Shown here piece after piece: positions 53,668-62,670 of a stretch of 64,000 nucleotides of DNA. Position 1 is the first letter of the stretch, and each line of letters opens with the position of its first letter. Both the position numbers and the translations under genes were made by a program. A model generated the notes under the pieces. The model was not told the DNA's origin, searched no databases, and worked only from the letters and a program-made list of their open reading frames with translations. Source of the DNA: Rhodanobacter sp. C06 (GTDB lineage Bacteria; Pseudomonadota; Gammaproteobacteria; Xanthomonadales; Rhodanobacteraceae); the NCBI RefSeq assembly GCF_002001105.1, contig NZ_MUNP01000043.1:62001-126000 (forward strand), in the 5' to 3' direction.

Positions 53668-54546
53668 TCAGCTCTCGCGACGGAAATCTTCGAAAAAGGC
53701 GTGGTCGATCTCGTAGACCGTCTTCGGTTTCAAGCCGATCAGCTTGTCCTGGAACAGCTCCGCCAATCGCTCGCCGTCGATCAGCTCGATCGGCACCACG
53801 CCATCGCGCGTGGCCTCGGCCTCGGCATCCGCAGTGAAGCGACCGGTGGTGATGAACACGCCCTTCTCGGCGCGGCCGAGCAGGGCATTGCGGAACTCGC
53901 CCACCGCGCTGCGCGCGACCACGTCCTTGTAGCGCTTGGCCTGGAACGCCACGCGCAGACTGACGAAGGGACTCAGTCGCAGCAGGCCGTAGCCGTCGAT
54001 GCCTCCGTCACGCGAGCGCTGGGTGACCTCGACTTCCTCGAACCCGTGTTCGCGAAGCAGGCGGCCGCAGATCAGTTCAAAGCCGTAGGGCGGCAGGGAT
54101 TTGAGTACATCGAGTAGGCCGAGATCCTGTGACTCCTCGGGTGGCTCGGTGTCGGTCAGTTCGGGCTCAACGCGAGGCTCCACGCTTGCGTGCTGCTTGC
54201 GTTCGGTCTGCTGAACCTTTACCCGGTCGAGGAAGATGATCCGTGAGGCGTCTTCGTCGAGGTGGGTCTTCCAACCCAGCGGACTCAGAGTCCAGATGCC
54301 GCGCCTGCTGTCGTCCAGCAAGCCTTGCCATACCAGGTACTGGCGCGCCCACTGCACCTGGTTGTGGAAGCGATTGGCGCCGGACTTGATGATGGCGTCG
54401 GTGATCTCGGGCGGGAGACGCAACTCGCGCGCGATCCAGCGGGAGACCTCCTGCGGCTTCGCCGAGCCGCCAAGTGCGCGCAGGCAATCAAGCAAGGGCC
54501 CCATCCAGCGGGTGAATTCAGCCTGCCCTTTTTTTTGTCTCGCCAT
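53668..54546 (-). CDS. Mrr-family type IV restriction endonuclease
   Basis: 292 residues. N-terminal winged-helix-like Mrr_N domain (about 12-90: P-L-L-D-C-L-R-A-L-G-G, W-A-R-Q-Y-L-V-W-Q-G-L-L, R-G-I-W-T-L-S). The C-terminal PD-(D/E)xK nuclease runs from G-F-E-L-I-C-G-R-L-L-R-E-H-G-F through the catalytic R-D-G-G-I-D-G-Y-G and Q-A-K-R-Y. Mrr enzymes cut methylated or otherwise modified foreign DNA. No methyltransferase is adjacent, in line with a type IV system. ATG 54546 with CGGAG 10 bases upstream. Confidence 0.92.
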   Translation of the reverse strand: MARQKKGQAEFTRWMGPLLDCLRALGGSAKPQEVSRWIARELRLPPEITDAIIKSGANRFHNQVQWARQYLVWQGLLDDSRRGIWTLSPLGWKTHLDEDASRIIFLDRVKVQQTERKQHASVEPRVEPELTDTEPPEESQDLGLLDVLKSLPPYGFELICGRLLREHGFEEVEVTQRSRDGGIDGYGLLRLSPFVSLRVAFQAKRYKDVVARSAVGEFRNALLGRAEKGVFITTGRFTADAEAEATRDGVVPIELIDGERLAELFQDKLIGLKPKTVYEIDHAFFEDFRRES

Positions 54547-54628
54547 GCCAACGCTCCGTGCAATGGCATGCAACGTACTCGCAGCATCCGTAGCGTGGCA
54601 ATGCCGAAGAGCTTCCCCCTCACCCCAA

Positions 54629-54661
54629 CCCTCTCCCCCAAGCGAAGCTTGGGGGAGAGGG
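54629..54661. repeat. 15-bp perfect hairpin repeat
   Basis: CCCTCTCCCCCAAGC, loop GAA, GCTTGGGGGAGAGGG, preceded by CCCCCTCACCCCAAC. This pyrimidine-rich palindrome style is a frequent intergenic repeat in proteobacteria (general knowledge, copies not counted). It sits directly upstream of the GAATCCC array and could act as a terminator for putA on the minus strand. Confidence 0.65.
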
Positions 54662-54682
54662 AGAAGGGTGCGAGGCTTTCCC

Positions 54683-54731
54683 GAATCCCGAATCCCGAAT
54701 CCCGAATCCCGAATCCCGAATCCCGAATCCC
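54683..54731. repeat. Heptanucleotide tandem repeat (GAATCCC)7
   Basis: Seven exact copies of GAATCCC, preceded by CCC and followed by GG, ending 5 bases before the putA stop codon. An exact short-unit array can change length by slippage; here it lies just outside the reading frame. Not CRISPR: there are no spacers. Confidence 0.9.
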
Positions 54732-54736
54732 GGTTC

Positions 54737-57700
54737 TTACTCGCCGATCGTCAGCAGCGACGCGTTGCCGCCGGCCGCGGTGGTGTTGATGGTGAGCGTG
54801 CGCTCGCCGGCGAAGCGCAGCAGGTAGTGCGGGCCGCCGGCCTTGGGGCCGGTGCCGGAGAGGCTCTCGCCGCCGAACGGCTGCACGCCGACCACGGCGC
54901 CGATCTGGTTGCGGTTGACGTAGCAGTTGCCGACGCGGGCGTGGCTGCGGATGTATTCCACGGTGTCGTCGATGCGGCTGTGCACGCCCAGCGTGAGGCC
55001 GTAGCCGGTGGCGTTGATCTGCTCGACCACCTGGGCCAGCTCGCTGCCCTTCCAGCGCAGCACGTGCAGCACCGGGCCGAACACTTCGCGGGTGAGCGTG
55101 GAGAGCGCGGGGATCTCGTAGGCGCGCGGCGCGAAGAAGGTGCCGTGGGCGGCCACGTCCGAGTCGAGCTTGGCCTCGGCAATCTTCTTGGCCTCCTTGT
55201 CCATGCGCGCGGCGTGGTCGACCAGGATCTGCTTCGCGTCCTCGTCGATCACCGGGCCCACGTCGGTGCTGAGCTGGCCGGGGTCGCCGACCTTCAGCTC
55301 GGCCATCGCGCCGGCGAGCATGCCGATCACCTTGTCGGCGATGTCCTCCTGCACGAACAGCACGCGCGCGGCGGAGCAGCGCTGGCCGGCGGACTGGAAG
55401 GCGGAGGCGATCACGTCCTTGACGATCTGCTCGGGCAGGGCGGAGGAGTCGGCGATCATCGCGTTCTGGCCGCCGGTCTCGGCGATCAGTGCGGCGATCG
55501 GCGCGTTGCGCGCGGCCAGCGCGCGGTTGATCGCCCAGGCGGTTTCGGTGGAGCCGGTGAAGGCCACGCCGGCGACGCGCGGATCGCGAGTGAGCGCGGC
55601 GCCGACGGTGGCGCCGTCGCCCGGCAGGTACTGCAGCACGGCCGCGGGCACGCCGGCTTCGTGCAGCAGCTTCACCGCGGCATGGCCGATCAGGCTGGTC
55701 TGCTCGGCGGGCTTGGCGATCACGCTGTTGCCGGCGGCGAGCGCGGCGCTGACCTGGCCGAGGAAGATCGCCAGCGGGAAGTTCCACGGACTGATGCAGA
55801 CGAACACGCCGCGGCCGTTGAGGAACAGCTGGTTGCTCTCGCCGGTGGGGCCGGGCAACTGCTCGGGCTGGCCGAACAGGCGACGCGCCATGGTGGCGTA
55901 GTAGCGCAGGAAGTCGGCCGCTTCGCGGACTTCCGCGATCGCGTCGGGCACGCTCTTGCCGGCCTCGCGCACGCACAGCGCGAGGAACTCGCCGCGGCGC
56001 GCTTCGAGCTGGTCGGCCGCATGTTCGAGGATCGCGGCGCGGCTGGCGGCGGGCAGGCGGTCCCAGTCGGGCTGGGCGGCCACGGCGTTGGCCAGCGCCT
56101 TGTCCACCAGCACGGCGTCGGCGCCGACGTAGCTGCCGACGACCTGGCGGCGGTCGGCGGGGTTGGTCACGGTGACGATCGCGGCTGAAGCCGCTCCTGC
56201 GGCGCCCGGCACCAGCGGCGCGGCCGTCCACGGGCCGGCCTTGGCGTTGACGGCTTCGGCGGCGGCCTTCAGTTCGTTGTCGTTGGAGAAGTTGATGCCC
56301 ATGGAATTCTTCCGCAGTTCGCCAAATAGATTCACCGGCAAGGGGATGCGCGGGTGGGGGATGGAGGCGAAGCGGCGCACCGTTTCGCAGGGGTCGGCCA
56401 CCAGTTCGCGCACCGGCAGGGTCTCGTCCACCACGCGGTTGACGAAGCTGGTGTTGGCGCCGTTTTCCAGCAGGCGACGCACCAGATAGGGCAGCAGGTC
56501 TTCGTGCGTGCCCACCGGCGCGTAGACGCGGCAGGGCACGTTCAACTTGTCCGCGCCGATCACTTCGGCGTACAGGTCGGTGCCCATGCCGTGCAGGCGC
56601 TGGAACTCGAACGGGCGGCCGCGCGCGATGTGATGCACGGCGGCGATCGAGTGCGCGTTGTGGGTGGCAAACTGCGGGTAGATCAGCTCGCTGCCGGCGT
56701 CGAACAGCTTGCGCGCGCAGGCGAGGTAGGACACGTCGGTGTTCGGCTTGCGCGTGTACAGCGGGTAGCCGGCCAGGCCCTGTTCCTGGGCGCGCTTGAT
56801 CTCGGCGTCCCAGTAGGCGCCCTTCACCAGGCGCACGTACCAGCGACGATTTGCCGCACGTGCGGTCTCGATCAGCCAGTCGATCACGAACGGGGTGCGC
56901 TTGGAGTAGGCCTGCACCACGATGCCGAGGCCGTTCCAGCCGGCCAGCGAGGGGTGGGCGAACACGTCGCCGATGATGTCCAGCGACAGTTCCAGGCGGT
57001 CGGCTTCCTCGGCGTCGACGGAGAGCGCGATGCCTTGCTTCATCGCCAGCTGGGAGAGCTCCAGCAGCTTGGCAGTGAGGTCGCGGCGGGCGATCTCGCG
57101 CTTGGCCACCTCGTAGCGCGGATGCAGCGCGGACAGCTTCACCGAGATCGAGGGTGCGTCGGTGTGGTTGGCGAACGGGCCGCGCGCGCCGATGCGGGCG
57201 ATCGCGCGGCGGTAGTCTTCCTGGTAGCGCTCGGCGGTCTCGGCGGTGAGCGCGGACTCGCCCAGCATGTCGTAGGAATAGCGGTACACCGCGTATTCCT
57301 TCTTCGCGCAGCGGTCCAGTGCCTCGTCGATGGTCTGCCCCATCACGAACTGGTGGCCCATGATGCGCATGGCCTGGCGCACGGCGAGGCGGATCGCCGG
57401 CTCGCCGGCGCGACCGGCCAGGCGCTTCAGCGCGCCGGTGAAGTCACGGCGGGTTTCCTCGGCCAGGTTCACCAGATGCCCGGTGAGCATCAGGCCCCAG
57501 GTCGAGGCATTGACGAACAGCGACTCGCTCTGGCCCAGGTGCTTCTTCCAGTCCGCATCGCCCAGCTTGTCGCGGATCAGCTTGTCGGCAGTGGCCTTGT
57601 CCGGGATGCGCAGCAGCGCTTCCGCCACGCACATCAGCAGCACGCCTTCCTCGGAGGAAAGGTCGTACTGGCGCATGAAGGATTCGACCGCGCTCTGGTC

Positions 57701-57898
57701 TTTCGCGCGCGCACGCACTCGAGTGACCAGGCCGGCGGCGACGTCGATCACCTGCTCGCGCTCGGCGGGCGGCAAGCTGGCCTGGGCAAGCAGGTCGTTG
57801 ACCGCTTCGGTCTCGTCGCGCAGCCACGCGGCGGTGATGCGCGCGCGGGCAGGCTCGGCGCCGGCGGGGAGTTCGGGGCTGAGGATGGCTTGGGTCAC
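54737..57898 (-). CDS. putA: Bifunctional proline dehydrogenase / L-glutamate gamma-semialdehyde dehydrogenase
   Basis: 1053 residues from GTG 57898. It oxidises proline to glutamate in two steps with FAD and NAD+, at the inner membrane face, feeding electrons to quinone. The PRODH barrel (about 130-470) includes Y-R-Y-S-Y-D-M-L-G-E-S-A and R-L-V-K-G-A-Y-W-D-A-E. The dehydrogenase half has I-S-P-W-N-F-P-L, Glu807 in A-E-T-G-G-Q-N and Cys841 in S-A-G-Q-R-C-S-A-A. No N-terminal ribbon-helix-helix domain is visible, so it is probably not a DNA-binding regulator. A REP arm lies in frame in the interdomain linker (about 567-574). The ribosome site is weak. Confidence 0.93.
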   Translation of the reverse strand: MTQAILSPELPAGAEPARARITAAWLRDETEAVNDLLAQASLPPAEREQVIDVAAGLVTRVRARAKDQSAVESFMRQYDLSSEEGVLLMCVAEALLRIPDKATADKLIRDKLGDADWKKHLGQSESLFVNASTWGLMLTGHLVNLAEETRRDFTGALKRLAGRAGEPAIRLAVRQAMRIMGHQFVMGQTIDEALDRCAKKEYAVYRYSYDMLGESALTAETAERYQEDYRRAIARIGARGPFANHTDAPSISVKLSALHPRYEVAKREIARRDLTAKLLELSQLAMKQGIALSVDAEEADRLELSLDIIGDVFAHPSLAGWNGLGIVVQAYSKRTPFVIDWLIETARAANRRWYVRLVKGAYWDAEIKRAQEQGLAGYPLYTRKPNTDVSYLACARKLFDAGSELIYPQFATHNAHSIAAVHHIARGRPFEFQRLHGMGTDLYAEVIGADKLNVPCRVYAPVGTHEDLLPYLVRRLLENGANTSFVNRVVDETLPVRELVADPCETVRRFASIPHPRIPLPVNLFGELRKNSMGINFSNDNELKAAAEAVNAKAGPWTAAPLVPGAAGAASAAIVTVTNPADRRQVVGSYVGADAVLVDKALANAVAAQPDWDRLPAASRAAILEHAADQLEARRGEFLALCVREAGKSVPDAIAEVREAADFLRYYATMARRLFGQPEQLPGPTGESNQLFLNGRGVFVCISPWNFPLAIFLGQVSAALAAGNSVIAKPAEQTSLIGHAAVKLLHEAGVPAAVLQYLPGDGATVGAALTRDPRVAGVAFTGSTETAWAINRALAARNAPIAALIAETGGQNAMIADSSALPEQIVKDVIASAFQSAGQRCSAARVLFVQEDIADKVIGMLAGAMAELKVGDPGQLSTDVGPVIDEDAKQILVDHAARMDKEAKKIAEAKLDSDVAAHGTFFAPRAYEIPALSTLTREVFGPVLHVLRWKGSELAQVVEQINATGYGLTLGVHSRIDDTVEYIRSHARVGNCYVNRNQIGAVVGVQPFGGESLSGTGPKAGGPHYLLRFAGERTLTINTTAAGGNASLLTIGE
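56179..56198. repeat. Single REP arm (family A) inside putA
   Basis: TCGCGGCTGAAGCCGCTCCT is identical over 20 bases to the right arm of the REP palindrome at 12521-12540. Here it lies within putA and is read on the minus strand as G-A-A-S-A-A in the linker between the two enzyme domains. Confidence 0.85.
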
Positions 57899-58108
57899 GG
57901 CGGGTCGATGTGATGGGGAGGGCAAACGGGAACGCGCGATTGTACGCCCAGCGCCGCCGCGCCGCCGCAACTTGCGGCCCTGGCGCAAGGTACGCGGAGG
58001 TATGTCGTGCATGCCCGGCAGAGTGACTCGGCTCAAGTCCCTGCGGCATTCTTGCCCCTTGCGCACTTGCGACCTATCATCGAAGCGCTCTTGGCACGCC
58101 GGATCTCC

Positions 58109-58597
58109 ATGATCGTGCTACGACCAGCCGCCGCCGGCTTGCCTCGCGTGACGATATGGCTCAGGCCGAATCGCACGCTCAGTCGGCGCGGCCTGCGTCG
58201 GCTCATCATGCTTCTGGTGGCGCTGGCGCTGACGACCGCCGTCCTGGGTGCGTGGCAGGGGAATGTGTTCGCTCCGCTGTTCGCCCTGGTCGAGTCGTCT
58301 GCCGTGGCTGTCGCCTTGTGCGTGGCCTGGCGGGCCGGCGACCGCAGCGAGCGCATCACCCTCGACGACACGTCGCTGGAGGTGCAATCGTTGCCGGGCC
58401 GACAACGCGTGCGTTTCCAGCTTTACTGGATGCGCGTGCGGATGGACGAGGGGGAAAGCGGATGTCGCCGCCTGCTGCTGTCTTCGCACGGGCGCGAGCT
58501 GGAAATCGGCGGGTTCCTGGCCGAACAGGAACGTGTCGAGCTGTTGCGGAAACTCAAGGTGCTGCTGGAAGAGGTCAACGACCAGTCGCGCGGATAG
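58109..58597 (+). CDS. DUF2244 domain membrane protein
   Basis: 162 residues from ATG 58109 (an open frame continues upstream without family similarity). It begins with L-P-R-V-T-I-W-L-R-P-N-R-T-L-S-R-R-G, then two hydrophobic segments (about 33-50 and 55-75) and a soluble beta-rich tail with L-E-V-Q. DUF2244 proteins often precede cytochrome oxidase genes in proteobacteria; the function is unknown, an assembly role being a guess. 20 bases before coxB. Confidence 0.78.
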   Translation: MIVLRPAAAGLPRVTIWLRPNRTLSRRGLRRLIMLLVALALTTAVLGAWQGNVFAPLFALVESSAVAVALCVAWRAGDRSERITLDDTSLEVQSLPGRQRVRFQLYWMRVRMDEGESGCRRLLLSSHGRELEIGGFLAEQERVELLRKLKVLLEEVNDQSRG

Positions 58598-58617
58598 GTT
58601 CAACAAAGGGCGAGAGC

Positions 58618-59631
58618 ATGACATCTGGCAGCATCAGGACTGACGGGACCGGGCCGGACGGACATCGAATCCGTGACGGCCGATCCAGCCGCGGCGGGAT
58701 GGCCGGCATCAGGCGCGCCGTGGTGGCGTCGACGGCCATCGTGCTGGCGCTGTGCGCCGGGCTCGCGCAGGCCGATCCCCATCCATGGCAGCTCAACATG
58801 GGGCGTGGCGCGACCACCTGGTCGGGCGAGCCGTATTTCCTCAACAACGTCGCGCTCGGTGTGTGCGTGGTGATCGGCGTGCTGGTGTTCGGCGCGATGT
58901 TCATCGCCATGTTCCGCTTCCGCAAGTCGCGCGGCGCGGTGGCCGAGAAGTGGTCGCACAACACCATGGTGGAGATCATCTGGACCACGATCCCGGTGAT
59001 CATCCTGATGACGCTGGCATGGCTGGCCACCGACGGCATGCGCACGTTCTACGACACCACCGGCTCGCAGATGACGGTGAAGGTCACCGGCTACCAGTGG
59101 AAGTGGCGCTACGACTACGTCGACTACCTCGGCAAGCCGGTCAGCAAGGTCGGCTACATGTCCAAGCTCGACGCGCTCTCCGACAAGACCCGCCAGCTGG
59201 ATTCGGGCTTGGATCCGTACGCGGTGAAGACCGGCGACGAGAACACCTACCTGCTGAACGTGGACAAGCCGTTGGTGCTGCCGATCCACACCAAGATCCG
59301 CTTCGTGATCACCAGCGAGGACGTGATCCACTCGTGGTGGATGCCGTCGTTCGGCTGGAAGATGGACGCGATTCCGGGAATCATCAATTCGGCGTGGACC
59401 AACATCAACGCGGCCGGCACCTACCGCGGGCAGTGCGCCGAACTGTGCGGCCAGGATCACGGCTTCATGCCGATCGTGGTGAAGGCCGTGTCGAAGGAGG
59501 ACTTCGCCAAGTGGCTGGCCGCGCAGGAGCAGGCGAATGCGCCGGCTCCCGCCGCACCGGCCGCGGCCGCCACTGCCGCCGCGCCGGCCACTGCGCAGGT
59601 TGTGGCCCCCGACGCCGGCGGGCACGGCTGA
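58618..59631 (+). CDS. coxB: Cytochrome c oxidase subunit II
   Basis: 337 residues: signal peptide (to A-Q-A-D), two transmembrane helices (about 78-100 and 118-140) and a periplasmic cupredoxin domain. CuA ligands are seen as His238 (V-I-H-S-W-W), Cys273 and Cys277 (C-A-E-L-C-G), His281 and Met284. W-K-W-R-Y is the electron-entry aromatic motif. The C-terminus is a long Ala/Pro-rich tail without a heme c domain. It accepts electrons from cytochrome c. First oxidase gene of the coxB-ctaD-small ORF-coxC operon. ATG 58618 gives a proper signal peptide with GGGCGAGAG just upstream. Confidence 0.95.
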   Translation: MTSGSIRTDGTGPDGHRIRDGRSSRGGMAGIRRAVVASTAIVLALCAGLAQADPHPWQLNMGRGATTWSGEPYFLNNVALGVCVVIGVLVFGAMFIAMFRFRKSRGAVAEKWSHNTMVEIIWTTIPVIILMTLAWLATDGMRTFYDTTGSQMTVKVTGYQWKWRYDYVDYLGKPVSKVGYMSKLDALSDKTRQLDSGLDPYAVKTGDENTYLLNVDKPLVLPIHTKIRFVITSEDVIHSWWMPSFGWKMDAIPGIINSAWTNINAAGTYRGQCAELCGQDHGFMPIVVKAVSKEDFAKWLAAQEQANAPAPAAPAAAATAAAPATAQVVAPDAGGHG

Positions 59632-59728
59632 CGCCACGCAGCGAGCGGGCCGCCACGGCCGCGAGGATCCGGATCGCAGCCGCCCGCGGCTGCGCCCACG
59701 ACAGAACATCAGGTAGAGGTGCAAGGCC

Positions 59729-61345
59729 ATGGCCCACGAAGCCACCCACGATCAGCACGACGACCACCACCACGCGCCGCAGGGTTTCTTCCAGCGCTGG
59801 GTGATGTCCACCAACCACAAGGACATCGGCACGCTGTACCTGATCTTCTCGCTGACGATGTTCTTCATCGGCGGCAGCTTCGCGATGGTGATCCGCGCCG
59901 AGCTGTTCAAGCCCGGCCTGCAGCTGGTGCAGCCGTACTTCTTCAACGAGATGACCACCATGCATGCGCTGGTGATGATCTTCGGCGCGATCATGCCGGC
60001 CTTCGTGGGCCTCGGTAACTGGATGATCCCGATGATGGTCGGCGCGCCGGACATGGCGCTGCCGCGCATGAACAACCTGTCGTTCTGGATCCTGCCGTTC
60101 GCGTTCGCGCTGCTGCTGTCCACGCTGTTCCTCCCCGGCGGCAGCCAGGCCGGCGGCTGGACGATGTATCCGCCGCTGTCGCTGCAGAGTTCGTCGCTGG
60201 CTTACACCGTGTTCGCGATCCATCTGATGGGCATCAGCTCGATCATGGGCGCGATCAACATCATCGCCACCATCCTCAACATGCGCGCGCCGGGCATGGA
60301 TCTCCTGAAAATGCCGGTGTTCGTGTGGAGCTGGCTGATCACCGCGTTCCTGCTGATCGCGGTAATGCCGGTGCTGGCCGGCGCGGTGACCATGCTGCTC
60401 ACCGACAAGTACTTCGGCACCAGCTTCTTCAACCCGCACGGCGGTGGCGATCCCGTCTTGTACCAGCACGTGTTCTGGTTCTTCGGGCATCCCGAGGTGT
60501 ACATCATGATCCTGCCGGCGTTCGGGATCATCTCGGAAGTGATCCCGACGTTCTCGCGCAAGCCGATCTTCGGTTACAAGGCGATGGTGTTCGCGATTGC
60601 CTCGATCGCCTTCCTGTCGTTCATCGTGTGGGCGCACCACATGTTCGCGGTCGGCCTGCCGATGGGGGCCGAGATCTTCTTCATGTACGCGACGATGCTG
60701 ATTGCGGTACCCACCGGCGTGAAGGTGTTCAACTGGGTGGCCACGATGTGGGGCGGCTCGTTGTCGTTCGAGACGCCGATGCTGTTCGCGATCGCGTTCG
60801 TGATCCTGTTCACCATCGGCGGCTTCTCCGGCCTGATGCTGGCGCTGGTGCCGGCCGACTTCCAGTACCACGACACCTACTTCGTGGTGGCGCACTTCCA
60901 TTACGTGCTGGTGACCGGCGCAGCGTTCGCGATCATGTCGGCCACTTACTACTGGATGCCGAAGTGGACCGGCCACATGTACAACGAGTTCTGGGGCAAG
61001 GTGCACTTCTGGTGCTCGGTGGTGTTCGTGAACGTGCTGTTCTTCCCGCAGCACTTCCTGGGACTGGCCGGCATGCCGCGCCGCATCCCCGACTACAACG
61101 TGGCGTTCGCCGACTTCAACATGATCAGCTCGATCGGCGGCTTCCTGTTCGGCGCCTCGCAGCTGATCTTCCTGGGCGTGATCGTGCACTGCGCGTTCTT
61201 CTCGAAGAAGAAGGCCACCGACCGCGTGTGGGAAGGTGCGCGCGGCCTGGAGTGGACGCTGTCCTCGCCGCCGCCGCACCACAGCTTCACGGTGCCGCCG
61301 GTGGTGCACGACGAGGAACTGGCGCACGGCCACGTGAACGACTGA
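59729..61345 (+). CDS. ctaD: Cytochrome c oxidase subunit I (aa3 type)
   Basis: 538 residues, twelve transmembrane helices, inner membrane. It starts with a His/Asp-rich N-terminus, then [14 protein letters not shown]. The active-site His-Tyr segment is [11 protein letters not shown], followed by W-A-H-H-M-F for CuB and H-F-H-Y-V-L for hemes a and a3. D-channel and K-channel residues appear in the usual places. Catalyses oxygen reduction and proton pumping. Confidence 0.97.
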   Translation: MAHEATHDQHDDHHHAPQGFFQRWVMSTNHKDIGTLYLIFSLTMFFIGGSFAMVIRAELFKPGLQLVQPYFFNEMTTMHALVMIFGAIMPAFVGLGNWMIPMMVGAPDMALPRMNNLSFWILPFAFALLLSTLFLPGGSQAGGWTMYPPLSLQSSSLAYTVFAIHLMGISSIMGAINIIATILNMRAPGMDLLKMPVFVWSWLITAFLLIAVMPVLAGAVTMLLTDKYFGTSFFNPHGGGDPVLYQHVFWFFGHPEVYIMILPAFGIISEVIPTFSRKPIFGYKAMVFAIASIAFLSFIVWAHHMFAVGLPMGAEIFFMYATMLIAVPTGVKVFNWVATMWGGSLSFETPMLFAIAFVILFTIGGFSGLMLALVPADFQYHDTYFVVAHFHYVLVTGAAFAIMSATYYWMPKWTGHMYNEFWGKVHFWCSVVFVNVLFFPQHFLGLAGMPRRIPDYNVAFADFNMISSIGGFLFGASQLIFLGVIVHCAFFSKKKATDRVWEGARGLEWTLSSPPPHHSFTVPPVVHDEELAHGHVND

Positions 61346-61403
61346 CCATCATCCCGCCGCCGCGGCCGCAGGGCCGCGACGGCGCCAGCGGGGACAGCAG
61401 CGC

Positions 61404-61583
61404 ATGACATCGAGTCGCATGACATCAGGCCGCATGACATCCGGCATCGTCGACAACCGGTTCGGGAAGGACCGCTTCGAGCAGGGGCGTCGCCGCGGCG
61501 TGCGCCGCACCGTGACGGTGCTGGCGATCGTGGTCGGCGCGTTCTATCTGCTGTCGTTCGCGCAGATCCTGCTGATGAAATAG
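61404..61583 (+). CDS. Small single-helix protein between ctaD and coxC
   Basis: 59 residues, ending with one transmembrane helix (V-T-V-L-A-I-V-V-G-A-F-Y-L-L-S-F-A-Q-I-L-L-M-K) after a basic stretch (R-R-R-G-V-R-R). It resembles the small cytochrome oxidase assembly proteins found at this position in other proteobacteria. Three direct repeats starting CGCATGACATC give three in-frame ATGs (61404, 61419, 61434); 61404 has GGGGACAG upstream. No ctaG (Cox11) gene lies beside it, although that is the usual neighbour. Confidence 0.65.
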   Translation: MTSSRMTSGRMTSGIVDNRFGKDRFEQGRRRGVRRTVTVLAIVVGAFYLLSFAQILLMK

Positions 61584-61692
61584 GCGCAGCGCCATACCGG
61601 ATTCCACGGACGGCGAAGGCAGGTCGTCCGGCAGATATCCGGCCACGGCATCACCGGGCCGGGTCACCAGAGCAACGCCACGGGGTCAAACC

Positions 61693-62580
61693 ATGGGTCA
61701 GCAGCACGACATCTACTACGTACCGAGCAAGAGCCAGTGGCCGATCGTCGCCGCGGTGGTCATGTTCCTCACCGTGTTCGGCGCCGCGCACTGGCTGAAT
61801 GCGGAGCCCGGTGAGGCCGGCTTCGGCAAGACGGTGATCACGATCGGCGCGATCGGCGTCCTCGGCATGTTCTTCGGCTGGTTCCATTCGGTGATCAAGG
61901 AATCGCTGGCCGGCATGTACAACCCCCAGGTGGACACCTCGTTCCGCATGGGCATGATGTGGTTCATCTTCTCCGAGGTGATGTTCTTCGGCGCGTTCTT
62001 CGGCGCGCTGTTCTACATCCGCGCGTTCTCGGTGCCGTGGCTGGGCGGTCACGGCCACGGCGTGCTTACCCACCAGTTTCTCTACGACACCTACAGCGGT
62101 GCGTGGGGCGCGGCCGGCGGCAACGGCCCGCTGCACATCGGCGGCGCCTTCAGCACCGTGCCGCCGTGGGGGCTGCCGCTGCTGAACACCCTGATCCTGC
62201 TCACCTCCAGCGTCACCGTGACGATCGCGCACCATGCGCTGCGTGGCGGCCACCGCGGCCGGATCCTGCTGTTCCTCGGCCTTACCGTGCTGCTGGGCGC
62301 AAGCTTCCTGTTCTTCCAGGCGCACGAGTACATGGAGGCGTACAAGGAGCTGAACCTCACGCTGCACAGCGGCGTCTACGGTTCCACCTTCTTCATGCTC
62401 ACCGGCTTCCACGGCCTGCACGTGACCCTGGGCACGATCATGCTGGCGGTGATCTGGCTGCGCGTGCTGAAGGGGCACTTCAGCAAGGATCACCACTTCG
62501 GCTTCGAGGCGGTGGCGTGGTACTGGCACTTCGTCGACGTGGTCTGGCTGTGCCTGTTCCTGTTCGTCTACATCCTGTAA
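61693..62580 (+). CDS. coxC: Cytochrome c oxidase subunit III
   Basis: 295 residues, seven predicted helices. M-M-W-F-I-F-S-E-V-M-F-F-G-A-F-F is the conserved glutamate helix, H-H-A-L-R-G-G follows, and the end reads G-F-E-A-V-A-W-Y-W-H-F-V-D-V-V-W-L. Part of the aa3 oxidase, stabilising proton uptake and the active site. 109 bases after the small helix gene. The start ATG 61693 has ACGGGG upstream. Confidence 0.95.
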   Translation: MGQQHDIYYVPSKSQWPIVAAVVMFLTVFGAAHWLNAEPGEAGFGKTVITIGAIGVLGMFFGWFHSVIKESLAGMYNPQVDTSFRMGMMWFIFSEVMFFGAFFGALFYIRAFSVPWLGGHGHGVLTHQFLYDTYSGAWGAAGGNGPLHIGGAFSTVPPWGLPLLNTLILLTSSVTVTIAHHALRGGHRGRILLFLGLTVLLGASFLFFQAHEYMEAYKELNLTLHSGVYGSTFFMLTGFHGLHVTLGTIMLAVIWLRVLKGHFSKDHHFGFEAVAWYWHFVDVVWLCLFLFVYIL

Positions 62581-62670
62581 TCGCGAGAACGGCGGTTCTG
62601 ATTCCCACGAGTCAGCACGGCTGAACCTTGCGCCGGGTCAGGCGCGCTTGTCGACGGCATGGAGAGTGCG

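Noticed and set aside
53668-54546. Defence island around the Mrr-type endonuclease
   Set aside because: Neighbours are SDR, ArsR-like regulator and putA; no methyltransferase, helicase or toxin gene joins it. It is treated as an isolated type IV enzyme.
54683-54731. CRISPR-like array
   Set aside because: The unit is 7 bases with no spacers; it is a simple tandem repeat, and no cas gene is present.
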